54,777 bases of DNA, from contig PXYT01000021.1 of NCBI GenBank assembly GCA_003023725.1, positions 1 through 54,777 on the forward strand. The letters run 5' to 3'. The number at the start of each line of letters is the position of its first letter. Position 1 is the stretch's first letter. Positions 17,352 to 24,777 of the stretch are shown piece by piece. Made by a program: the position numbers and the translations under genes. The stretch comes from Sulfobacillus benefaciens (GTDB lineage Bacteria; Bacillota; Sulfobacillia; Sulfobacillales; Sulfobacillaceae). The notes below the pieces were generated by a model. That model saw nothing but the letters and a program-made list of their open reading frames with translations, was not told the origin of the DNA and made no database searches.

Positions 17352-17819
17352 ATGATTCTCATGGACCAGCTGATTGTAGAACATCAAGATTACGTGGAAA
17401 AACTTCAAACCTTGGCCGAGGTCATTCAAGGACTCCGGGTCAATGGGCGTGGCAATTATTTTATGGAGACACTAGAAGGATTGTTGCCTGTTTTCACTAC
17501 GGATTTAGACCGTCACGCCGGGCGTGAAGAGGATTTTCTGTTTCCGCGTATTGTGGAAAGGGTGAATGACAGTCTTGTGCCGGTGATGCTTACGGAGCAC
17601 GAAGCCATCCGGCAGGCCAGCCGTGACTTTGAAAAGGGTTACCGGTTGTGGCGCCAAGGCGATGACGCAGCCTTTGAAGGGTGGGTGAATGCGGCCGCGG
17701 CGCTCAGAGGATCGTTTGTGACGCATATGCAAAAAGAAAATTTGATTCTCTTTCCTCTGGCTCGCCGCATTTTGACCCCCGACGAACAGGCGCGGCTGAC
17801 TACATGGAATGACGGGTAG
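17352..17819 (+). CDS. hemerythrin HHE domain protein
   Basis: 155 residues folding as a four-helix bundle. The candidate diiron ligands are visible in VEHQDY (residues 9-13), HAGREEDFLFPRI (about 55-67), LTEHEAIR (about 77-84) and HMQKENLILFPL (about 124-135). Such proteins bind O2, NO or iron. It is monocistronic, ended by a strong terminator. A role in oxygen, NO or iron-stress sensing is plausible for an iron-rich habitat but inferred. The ATG has AGAGG upstream. Confidence 0.85.
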   Translation: MILMDQLIVEHQDYVEKLQTLAEVIQGLRVNGRGNYFMETLEGLLPVFTTDLDRHAGREEDFLFPRIVERVNDSLVPVMLTEHEAIRQASRDFEKGYRLWRQGDDAAFEGWVNAAAALRGSFVTHMQKENLILFPLARRILTPDEQARLTTWNDG

Positions 17820-17829
17820 GACGGCTGGG

Positions 17830-17862
17830 AAGGCGGGATAATCTGGCGTTATCCCGCCTTGC
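17830..17862 (+). terminator. intrinsic terminator of the hemerythrin gene
   Basis: A perfect 12-bp stem (AAGGCGGGATAA and TTATCCCGCCTT) with a seven-base loop starts 10 bases after the stop. The T-run is short (TT), but the stem is strong. Confidence 0.7.
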
Positions 17863-18566
17863 GATGAAGCCGTGATCGTGAAACGACAGCAACCTCATTT
17901 TCGCTATCTCGGAGCTATGTCGATCCGGAGCATGACATCTATAAACAAAATCCTTCCTGGACAGCGTCATGGGGGCGTTTGAGTCAATGGCGTTCTTGCG
18001 CAATAGCGAAAGAAAATTTAAGGGGCCCGGTGACATCCCCAATTGCGGCCGATTCAAAGAAAGCCTTGGAACAGTGTTTCCTACCCGACGATGTTATGAG
18101 TGGCAGGGATTGTAGCGATTCGGGAGCTTCCAGTATTATGCATGGAAGGATGGTTATTCAGAACAAATGGGGGGTTATGGATTCACAGATTTTGTGACGC
18201 GCATTCTTTGTGCTTTATTTTGTTGAGCGGGAGTGCCGAATCGATGATTGATGGGTTGCCGGATGTCTAATTGAGTATTGCGGGACGTCTCATCGGAATG
18301 GATTTAATGGATGAAGCAGGCTTATGCCGTTGGGCCAGGTTAAAGTCCACGCAAGATCGTTTCAACCCCTGATCTTCCTGCGCGAGAATTTCTGTGGTTG
18401 TTGGATAAATGGCCGCCAATGAGGAATGTGGGCAGCCGAAAATGCTGGACGCAATACAAATCGGCTTATTGCGAGTGGCGTGCCACAGGGTATCGTTGGG
18501 AGAGAAATATCAAATGCGTCTCTCCCTGATGATTTTGCGGGGTTCCCGGGTCATATCGGCAAAGTG
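17863..18566. other. 700-base stretch without a supported gene
   Basis: Several short open frames exist on both strands but none has a ribosome site, family resemblance or coding-like composition. No repeat or RNA gene was recognised. It may be decayed sequence together with the upstream control region of the biuret hydrolase gene. Confidence 0.4.
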
Positions 18567-18582
18567 TTGTGAAAGATCACAA
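18567..18582. promoter_or_regulatory. palindrome upstream of biuH, candidate activator site
   Basis: TTGTGA-AAGA-TCACAA is a perfect 6-bp inverted repeat with a four-base centre. It lies 26 bases upstream of the candidate -35 of biuH. A matching palindrome TTGTCA-TAAG-TGACAA lies in the promoter of the NCS1 permease. The half-sites resemble those of CRP/FNR-type and TnrA/GlnR-type regulators, but the centre spacing differs from the Bacillus TnrA box. Confidence 0.45.
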
Positions 18583-18608
18583 AAAACAAGTCAAACACGG
18601 CAATATAT

Positions 18609-18637
18609 TTGACCCACGATGAAAATATCTCTAACAT
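18609..18637 (+). promoter_or_regulatory. sigma-A-like promoter of biuH
   Basis: TTGACC and TAACAT are separated by 17 bases, about 90 bases upstream of the start codon. Both hexamers match the consensus at four or more positions. Confidence 0.5.
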
Positions 18638-18726
18638 ACATAGATAATTTGATCACCAGTATATGACATCTACGGAACGGATCGGGTGAGATATCCGTTT
18701 TGTAATGTGAGGCGGAAGGGGATATG

Positions 18727-19443
18727 ATGCAAGTGCGACAACTTACTCGTTCCAAGCCCTATGCGTGGCCTTTTGATGCGTCACTGGAACCGGGCAATAC
18801 GGCTCTGCTGGTCATTGATATGCAGAGGGATTTTTGTGGCAAGGGCGGCTATATCGATCAAATGGGTTACGATATCAGCCTAACCAGCGCCGCCATCGAA
18901 CCAATCCGGCAGGTTCTGGAGACCGTGCGCCAAATTCCGGGGTTTACGGTGATCCATACCCGAGAGGGGCATCGTCCGGACTTATCGGATCTTCCTGCCA
19001 ATAAGCTCTGGCGAAGCCGGCAGATGGGTGCGGGAATAGGAGACAGAGGACCTCTCGGTCGCGTTCTGGTGCGCGGTGAAGAAGGGTGGGACATTATTCC
19101 CGAGTTGTACCCAGTGGACGGCGAACTCATTGTTGACAAACCGGGAAAAGGGGCATTCTTTGCCACGGATTTGGATTTGCTCTTGAAAACCCGTGGCATC
19201 AAGAATTTGATCATCACAGGGATCACCACGGACGTCTGCGTCCACACCACGATGCGCGAAGCCAACGACCGAGGCTATGAATGTGTCGTTCTCGAAGACT
19301 GCACCGGTGCCACCGATGCCGAAAACCATAGGGCAGCCCTTAACATGGTCTTTATGCAGGGGGGGATTTTCGGGGCGGTGACGGATTCCCGTGCGGTCAT
19401 TGAAACGCTCTCGTCCTATATCCCCTCAACCCTGACGGGGTAA
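18727..19443 (+). CDS. biuH: biuret amidohydrolase (isochorismatase-like cysteine hydrolase)
   Basis: 238 residues from ATG 18727; GGAAGGGG lies five bases upstream and an ATG one codon earlier is too close. The catalytic triad is Asp31 ([10 protein letters not shown]), Lys138 (VDKPGKGAF) and Cys171 ([10 protein letters not shown]). [40 protein letters not shown] and MQGGIFG (Gln211, the biuret-binding Gln) agree closely with what I recall of Rhizobium leguminosarum BiuH. The enzyme converts biuret to allophanate and ammonia. No cyanuric acid hydrolase or allophanate hydrolase gene is in the window, so the source of biuret and fate of allophanate are unknown. A convergent NCS1 permease may import a related nitrogen compound. 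Confidence 0.85.
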   Translation: MQVRQLTRSKPYAWPFDASLEPGNTALLVIDMQRDFCGKGGYIDQMGYDISLTSAAIEPIRQVLETVRQIPGFTVIHTREGHRPDLSDLPANKLWRSRQMGAGIGDRGPLGRVLVRGEEGWDIIPELYPVDGELIVDKPGKGAFFATDLDLLLKTRGIKNLIITGITTDVCVHTTMREANDRGYECVVLEDCTGATDAENHRAALNMVFMQGGIFGAVTDSRAVIETLSSYIPSTLTG

Positions 19444-19648
19444 CCGATCGAGAGGGGCGTGAGTGACGGAAGGAATGGTGAGAATTCTTTTTCTTTCTCT
19501 CTTTTTTATTTTAAAGAAGGAACTTGGGATCCCGAAGCAGCCCATCATTTTCCGACAGCCTTGCGTAAGACATGGCGGATTTTTCATCATCGCTCCCTTT
19601 ATGGCATCTGAGAAAAGAAGCGAATAGGCCCCGGAGGCCAATAAGAAA

Positions 19649-19676
19649 GGCAGGGAACCCGTAAGGGTTCCCTGCC
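19649..19676 (-). terminator. strong intrinsic terminator of the NCS1 permease gene
   Basis: A 12-bp perfect stem (GGCAGGGAACCC and GGGTTCCCTGCC) with a four-base loop lies seven bases beyond the permease stop. On the minus strand it is followed by TTTCTTATT. It also separates the convergent biuH transcript. Confidence 0.85.
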
Positions 19677-19682
19677 AAGCGT

Positions 19683-21008
19683 TTATTCCCTGAGCACAGC
19701 ACGGGAGCGGAATATGGGTACGCGCTGCCGATCAAAGAGCATCATGACAAAATATACCGAGGCGGCTACCGCCAGGCCCACTACAGCCTCCGAATATTGC
19801 GGTGCCGACAGCTGTGTCCATAGGGCGGCGGATGACCCCAGTGCCCAAGCGATAAACGCTTTGGGACGCCATGCTTTAAACGGGATGTCGGGTGACGGGG
19901 GAAAGATTAGCTGGTCCACAATGATGACAGCTCCAATGCCAGGAACCACAAAACCTAAAAAGGAAAGCCAGGTGACAAAGATATTCCAGATTCCGGCTAC
20001 GGCTGCGATGATGCCAATGATTCCTAAAATTACGGTGAGTTTGCGCATGGTACTCCCGGTGATATGAGACCAGCCCACAGCTCCATTGTACAGACAATGA
20101 GAACAGACGGAGCCCAGATTGGCAAAGATGAAGAAAATGGAGAGGACCTCCAAGAGGACACCGTGACCAGCCAGAACCATCATAAAGTTGCCGCCATTGG
20201 TGATAGGGTTGGCAATGGCCCCGGCAGCCACGACAAGACCTCCAACTACCATGGAAATCATATTGGCCAGAGGAAATGCGGACAAGGCGGCTAAAATGCC
20301 GTGGCCGCCATTTTTGGCCCATCTGGTAAAGTCGGGAGTCATGGTGCCGGAATCGGAAAATCCGGCGACAACCATCGTCAGGGCTACCCCAAACGATACG
20401 GATCCTGCAAGATGCCTTGGCGGGCGATAACTCAGGATCTGGACCAGGGATTGATGATGAATGGCAAGAAGAATGCCGCTCACGCCCATAACGATGTAAA
20501 GCGGCGCGGCAATCCAGCCTATGATGGTCAGAGCCCGGATTCCGACATATGTGAGAGCCATGTACAGAAGACCGGCGATGAGATTCATGAGAAGTTCATT
20601 GGAGCCGAAGGATGTATGCATGGTCGCACCCGTCAGTCCCACCTGAAACGCGTACCATCCTACAACGACCGTGGCCAATAAACCGGAGACGACGGCATAG
20701 CCCTTTTTCCCGAATGTCTTTTGGGCAATCAGCGCGAAATTCAGACCGGTGGATCCGGCACGGTAGCTGATGGCTCCGACGTAGAGGGCCAGCACAAAGT
20801 TTCCCAGCAATATGGCGACAAGTCCCAACTGAAATCCCAGCGAGGCGACAATAACGCCGCCGAATACCGCATTGGACAGCACCATCGGAAATCCAAACCA
20901 CACCCCAATTACCGACAACAAGGATTTGCGGTGGGAATCCGGGACCGGCATATGCTCAAACTCTGGCTTTAGGTACCCCGGGGACGAATCGAATGTTTTG
21001 GTCGGCAT
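19683..21008 (-). CDS. NCS1 family purine/cytosine-type permease
   Basis: 441 residues with about twelve membrane helices. ATG 21008 has GAGGG eight bases upstream. IGVWFGFPMVLSNAVFGGVI in helix 1, GLNFALIAQKTFGKKG after helix 3 and SDSGTMTPDFTRWAK in the middle are typical of CodB-like nucleobase:cation symporters. It imports a nucleobase or related nitrogen compound (cytosine, allantoin, hydantoin and similar). The convergent biuH gene and the similar palindromes upstream of both genes suggest that the substrate feeds nitrogen metabolism, but specificity cannot be read. Confidence 0.88.
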   Translation of the reverse strand: MPTKTFDSSPGYLKPEFEHMPVPDSHRKSLLSVIGVWFGFPMVLSNAVFGGVIVASLGFQLGLVAILLGNFVLALYVGAISYRAGSTGLNFALIAQKTFGKKGYAVVSGLLATVVVGWYAFQVGLTGATMHTSFGSNELLMNLIAGLLYMALTYVGIRALTIIGWIAAPLYIVMGVSGILLAIHHQSLVQILSYRPPRHLAGSVSFGVALTMVVAGFSDSGTMTPDFTRWAKNGGHGILAALSAFPLANMISMVVGGLVVAAGAIANPITNGGNFMMVLAGHGVLLEVLSIFFIFANLGSVCSHCLYNGAVGWSHITGSTMRKLTVILGIIGIIAAVAGIWNIFVTWLSFLGFVVPGIGAVIIVDQLIFPPSPDIPFKAWRPKAFIAWALGSSAALWTQLSAPQYSEAVVGLAVAASVYFVMMLFDRQRVPIFRSRAVLRE

Positions 21009-21088
21009 AGGAGATCCCTCTTCTTGTAAGAAATTTTTGACTCGGTGTGGTAACTACTCTAAACAAGACAGTGAATAACATGCAAGAC

Positions 21089-21128
21089 ATTACAATATGT
21101 CTCTTGTATGTTTGTCATAAGTGACAAA
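21089..21128 (-). promoter_or_regulatory. promoter and overlapping palindrome of the NCS1 permease
   Basis: On the minus strand ATGACA (21118-21113) and TGTAAT (21094-21089) are 18 bases apart. The -35 overlaps the perfect inverted repeat TTTGTCA-TAAG-TGACAAA (21111-21128). A regulator bound there would sit at about -38 to -42, compatible with class II activation or repression. The core matches the palindrome upstream of biuH. Confidence 0.5.
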
Positions 21129-21189
21129 AATGTGACGTAAATGATTTTATCAGTGTAATAATATCTCCATTACCTAACATTGGTGGCCA

Positions 21190-21917
21190 TCGTGTTTGCG
21201 GCAGGTTCCCAACAGACCGACCAGTCCTTCGTCAGGTGCCGATAATCCGGTGAGTGTGGCCACGCAGTTCATGCTTAGTCCCGCCAAACACAAAAGAGGA
21301 GTAATCCATAAAAAGGGGACAAGGGGAGCGGAAGATGTTTAAGATAACGGGCTTCCAAGCCAAACAGAATGATGTCCGGGCAGGCAAACAAACCCTAAGC
21401 CGTCACCAGAGGCATCACGAGTCTTGTGCGAGAAATTGGCAGAACATGGCAGGGTCCAGTGCCTGGATCTCTTCCAGACTGGCTATACAGGGCGATAGAG
21501 CATGGTGGCAGTGGACTCCGGCAACAGCATGGAGCGCGTCATAGTATCCACCTTGTGAAAATGGGCATGTGGTGATTGCTAAAGCGCCAGGACAACGCCG
21601 GCAGGCATCACGGCACTGACGGTGACATAAGGAATCCAGTTCGCGGGCTCTTGGCGGCAACTTGTTTAACGGCTCCCCGATCGCGCAACGGCCAGGAGAC
21701 GGAATACGGGAATAGGGGGAATACGGGCACCGTTCACTGAACCCTGCTGCCATGGCAGCAAACTGTGGAGGAAGTCTGATTCACCAATCGGACTTACGGA
21801 GTCGTTGGAAGCTGTCCCCAATTCCGATCTGTCGCCAGCTTTTCGGCGAAGCTCCGCAGGCAAGCCGTCATAATGAATACGGCCACACAACCAGTCCAGA
21901 TCAAAGAATAAAGACAA
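21190..21917 (-). pseudogene. possible decayed coding region, Cys-rich pieces, unknown family
   Basis: Downstream of the methyltransferase gene three different minus-strand frames give protein-like stretches in succession: one from 21917 (SLFFDLDWLCGRIHYDGLP), one ending at 21415 with many cysteines (CHRQCRDACRRC, ending AMFCQFLAQDS) and one ending near 21178 (MNCVATLTGLSAPDEGLVG). None has a ribosome site and each is interrupted by stops. This pattern suggests a frameshifted gene, but I cannot name the family and chance is not excluded. Confidence 0.25.
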
Positions 21918-21965
21918 CTTAGTCTTGGGTGAGAGGAATATGGGCCAGGACGGGGCTGATTGGAG

Positions 21966-23264
21966 TTATTCCTTGCGCAGGATGACTAAATGTTCGCCGG
22001 TCATGGTAGCGGATTTGCGGCCGGCTTGGTTGGTGGGACTATTTTCCTTAGGCATACGTTTGTGCGGGATTTGGCGCGTAAAGGTAATGACGGGCACCAG
22101 AGCATACGCTCGCGAGAGTTCCGCGATGATCCGATCGGTCGGCAGTTGGACCGTCTTAACGGTGCGGTTGCCGACGACCCAACATTGGAACCCGCCGGGT
22201 CGCATAACGCGGGCAATTTCCCGCAAGGCCTCATTTAAATCCCGGTAGAAGGCCAGAACTTCGCGGGCGCGATGGGTATCTTGAGCCGTAATTTGGTCCA
22301 AGGCGGCGGCTAGAGTTGGGGAGTCCAAGCTCTGGATCAATGAGGACGCGGCATGTCCCCCCAACATGGCCTGATCGAGTTTATGGGGAGGAGGGGCTGT
22401 GGGCTCTACAGGCAAATCGAGCCACTGCAACGACAACCGGGAAAATTGACCGTAGGCGACGGTGGTGCGGCTATCGCCATAGGGGGGCGAGGTCAGCATG
22501 AGATCAAACGTTTCGTCTGGAATGTCGGCCAAATGCATGGCGTTATGCCCATAGAGGGTGACGGACGGCAACGGCCGCCGGGCGGCTAAAGCGGCATTGC
22601 CGATTTGGTTACGCTGCACGATTTTGACAAAAGTCCCGAGCACGTCCGGATTCCACCGTGCCAAACGGGCTGGATCCAGTCGGTAGAGCTTGAATTCGGC
22701 ATTGCGGCTGTTCGATACCCAGCGCACAGTATCTGAGAAAGCGACCCAGAAAAAGGTTTGCCAAGAGGGCGGGATGACTGTATTAATGGCCCGTTTAATC
22801 CGGACCAAATCGTCTATGACGCGAGGCTTAAACCAAAAGGTCAAATTATCAAAATCGGGCCAATCGTCTGGGGTTACTGCAAGGTGTTTCGCCGTCATAA
22901 ACACTCGCCGTGCCAGGACTTCCAGCAGCTCGGGATCCCATGCGGTGGTTTTGGCTTGGGCAATAAGCCGGGCTAAAGGATTCAGATCTGACCCATGGAC
23001 GCTCATCCCGGCCAATAACCCTTCGACCAGACTCGTGCCGCTGCCCATAAAAGGATCGAATAAGGTGGTGCAAGCCGGATCGTGGTGGCGAATAATGGCG
23101 ATCAGCTGTCGAGCGACTTGCGGAATCATCATGGCTGGGTAACTATGATACCCGTGGGTCCATTCTTTAGTTTCGGCGGTGGCAAAATCCCAGTGGGTGA
23201 CTTGATATTGGGCAATGGTTTGCCGAATAGCCTGGTCTACAGCAAGCGAACGCAACCTGGTCAC
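21966..23264 (-). CDS. DNA (cytosine-N4 or adenine-N6) methyltransferase
   Basis: 432 residues. The GTG start has GGGAG six to seven bases upstream. S-adenosylmethionine motif I is LFDPFMGSGTSLVEG (about 68-82) with GSDLNPLA just after. Catalytic motif IV is LTSPPYG (about 257-263), the form common in N4-cytosine and beta-class adenine enzymes. A late segment MRPGGFQCWVVGNRTV matches the end of the catalytic domain. No restriction endonuclease gene is recognisable beside it, so it is an orphan methylase or the remnant of a restriction system whose partner may be the decayed region downstream. The target sequence is unknown. Confidence 0.85.
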   Translation of the reverse strand: MTRLRSLAVDQAIRQTIAQYQVTHWDFATAETKEWTHGYHSYPAMMIPQVARQLIAIIRHHDPACTTLFDPFMGSGTSLVEGLLAGMSVHGSDLNPLARLIAQAKTTAWDPELLEVLARRVFMTAKHLAVTPDDWPDFDNLTFWFKPRVIDDLVRIKRAINTVIPPSWQTFFWVAFSDTVRWVSNSRNAEFKLYRLDPARLARWNPDVLGTFVKIVQRNQIGNAALAARRPLPSVTLYGHNAMHLADIPDETFDLMLTSPPYGDSRTTVAYGQFSRLSLQWLDLPVEPTAPPPHKLDQAMLGGHAASSLIQSLDSPTLAAALDQITAQDTHRAREVLAFYRDLNEALREIARVMRPGGFQCWVVGNRTVKTVQLPTDRIIAELSRAYALVPVITFTRQIPHKRMPKENSPTNQAGRKSATMTGEHLVILRKE

Positions 23265-23655
23265 GATACTCTCCCTTTCACAATGTGTATTCAGTGTAGC
23301 ATAGACATGTCAAGCAGTATGGGCGGCTTGAGTGAGGGACTTCGGGATTTGTTGCGGTTTCTGACTCAGTCGAATGATGGCCGTTTGCCTTTGGGAAGCG
23401 GCGGCTTCACGGGAGTCAGACACATGTTGCTTGACATAGGAAACCGTCCGCCTTTCCGCATTCCAAAATCCAGCGTTTTCAGAGTACCGGATAGAAGGCC
23501 ATCTGTACAGAAAGCATGGGTTTTCTGTGCTGCCCCTGGCATCAACACCGGCGTGTACTGGCAAAACCCAATCGGCAATATTGCGATTTTCTGATTAATC
23601 CTGTGCGCTAAAGGAAATTTGTTATTTTGAGGAAGACTATTATCCAGGACAAAAG
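23265..23655. other. gap without a recognised gene
   Basis: This stretch lies between the methyltransferase start and the terminator of the ferredoxin operon. A minus-strand frame of about 80 codons (23310-23564) ends in a basic stretch but has no ribosome site or known family. I see no repeats. Confidence 0.35.
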
Positions 23656-23693
23656 CCAGAGACTTCTTGACTTTCAAGAAGTCTCTGGTGAAC
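23656..23693 (-). terminator. strong terminator of the ferredoxin operon
   Basis: A 15-bp perfect stem (CCAGAGACTTCTTGA and its complement) with a three-base loop lies about 55 bases beyond the A-type carrier stop. On the minus strand it is followed by CTTTTG. Confidence 0.8.
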
Positions 23694-23742
23694 AAATAGG
23701 ATTGTCTCTGTTTGGAATGGAATTGGAATGGCAAACGGACAA

Positions 23743-24072
23743 TCAGTGGGAAGAGCCGCAACCGCATTCGGAACCAGACGAAGGATGGGGTGTGACGATG
23801 CGAAATCCCTTGGTCATGGGATCCTCGGAGTAGTCAATCACGCCCCCATTTAGCTGGGCTTTCGCCGTACGGTCGACGACCAGTTTGGGACCGGCGGTTC
23901 TGATCACGGTATCGGTGAAAGCCTTGCGATCATCCCATTGCATTTGGAATCCGGTTTTTCCGCACCCGCAGGATGATCCTGCGGAAATCCGGATATAGCT
24001 GGCCAAGGGATTCTGCGCCAATTTCAATAAGGCTTTGGATGCACTGGGGGTTATTTCGACTTCTATGGCCAT
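23743..24072 (-). CDS. A-type iron-sulfur carrier (HesB/IscA/ErpA family)
   Basis: 109 residues, ATG with GGAGGTG seven bases upstream. The typical start ITPSASKALLKL is followed by SSCGCGKTGFQMQW, RTAGPKLVVD and the C-terminal SECGCGSSH. The cysteines needed for cluster carriage are present, but the first site is doubled (Cys-Gly-Cys) compared with the usual single Cys. It probably delivers [2Fe-2S] or [4Fe-4S] clusters to the ferredoxins and membrane protein encoded upstream, from whose transcript it is read. Confidence 0.85.
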   Translation of the reverse strand: MAIEVEITPSASKALLKLAQNPLASYIRISAGSSCGCGKTGFQMQWDDRKAFTDTVIRTAGPKLVVDRTAKAQLNGGVIDYSEDPMTKGFRIVTPHPSSGSECGCGSSH

Positions 24073-24077
24073 CTATT

Positions 24078-24356
24078 TCACCTCCGCAATTTTTCGTAGT
24101 AGGCCATGTTGATTTGAATGAATTTCCGGTCTTCTTCGCTGAGGTCATCCTCCATAAAGATCGCTCCCGCAGGACATTCCGGCACACAGGCGCCACAGTC
24201 GATGCAAGTCTCGGGATCGATATAGAGCTGTGAGCTGGCATTATAGGCTTCATCGCCGTCCAGGGAAGAGGCCGGGTGGATGCAATCCACCGGGCACACT
24301 TCCACACAGCTTTGATCCTTGGTATCGGCACACAGATCGGTAATAACGTGGGCCAA
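24078..24356 (-). CDS. 7Fe/8Fe-type bacterial ferredoxin
   Basis: 92 residues starting at TTG 24356 (MAHVITDLCADT), set by AGGAGG exactly seven bases upstream; an ATG ten codons earlier lies before that site. Cysteines in CADTKDQSCVEVCPVDC and CIDCGACVPECP bind two Fe-S clusters. The spacing of the first group (C-x7-C-x3-C-P) is that of 7Fe ferredoxins, so one cluster may be [3Fe-4S]. There is a loop of about ten extra residues before the second motif. It is a soluble low-potential electron carrier and a plausible donor to, or acceptor from, the membrane Fe-S protein or the NADH-module-free complex I encoded divergently. Confidence 0.9.
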   Translation of the reverse strand: MAHVITDLCADTKDQSCVEVCPVDCIHPASSLDGDEAYNASSQLYIDPETCIDCGACVPECPAGAIFMEDDLSEEDRKFIQINMAYYEKLRR

Positions 24357-24428
24357 TGTCAATCCTCCTTTGACGTAAAATTTCATGACTTCAAAGTACC
24401 CGTGCCAGGGGTTCTTATCCGGCGCCGG

Positions 24429-24755
24429 CTATTGTGATCGTCCGACCAGCATTTCTTCTTCCTCTTCTTCACCGATCTCCTCGGCTTGTGCTACGACGCG
24501 TGACTTTTTGGGTTTGCGGTTTTTGGCATAGATGCTGTCGCGCAATTCCTTGTTGGGTTCGGCCCATGGAGGCAGGGCAATTGCGCTAAAAGGGCACATT
24601 CTCTCACAGGCTCCGCAAGCCCAGCAGAGTTCTTCCGAGACTTCAACCCAATTGCGCTCAAGATCCAGTTGGATCGCATGGGTGACGCCGCAAGCGCGGG
24701 TACAGAGTTCACAACCCACACACCGTTCATGATTGACGATAGCAATCGTTGCCAT
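24429..24755 (-). CDS. 2[4Fe-4S] ferredoxin-like protein with acidic tail
   Basis: 108 residues, ATG 24755 with GAGGTG upstream. Two complete motifs are present: CVGCELCTRACG and CWACGACERMCP. The C-terminus is unusual: a basic stretch (KNRKPKKSR) followed by EEIGEEEEEEM. The charged tail could dock it to a membrane or redox partner. It lies 22 bases after the polytopic Fe-S membrane protein and is probably its soluble or peripheral subunit. Confidence 0.85.
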   Translation of the reverse strand: MATIAIVNHERCVGCELCTRACGVTHAIQLDLERNWVEVSEELCWACGACERMCPFSAIALPPWAEPNKELRDSIYAKNRKPKKSRVVAQAEEIGEEEEEEMLVGRSQ

Positions 24756-24777
24756 CTGCTTCACCTCGTTTAGGGAT

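Noticed and set aside
18567-18582. TnrA/GlnR box
   Set aside because: The half-sites TGTGA/TCACA fit, but the centre is four bases rather than the seven in the Bacillus consensus, so the assignment is left open.
21415-21753. 112-codon Cys-rich minus-strand frame as a functional gene
   Set aside because: The sequence before its ATG has no ribosome site (it reads CCTCC, the complement); kept only as part of a possible decayed region.
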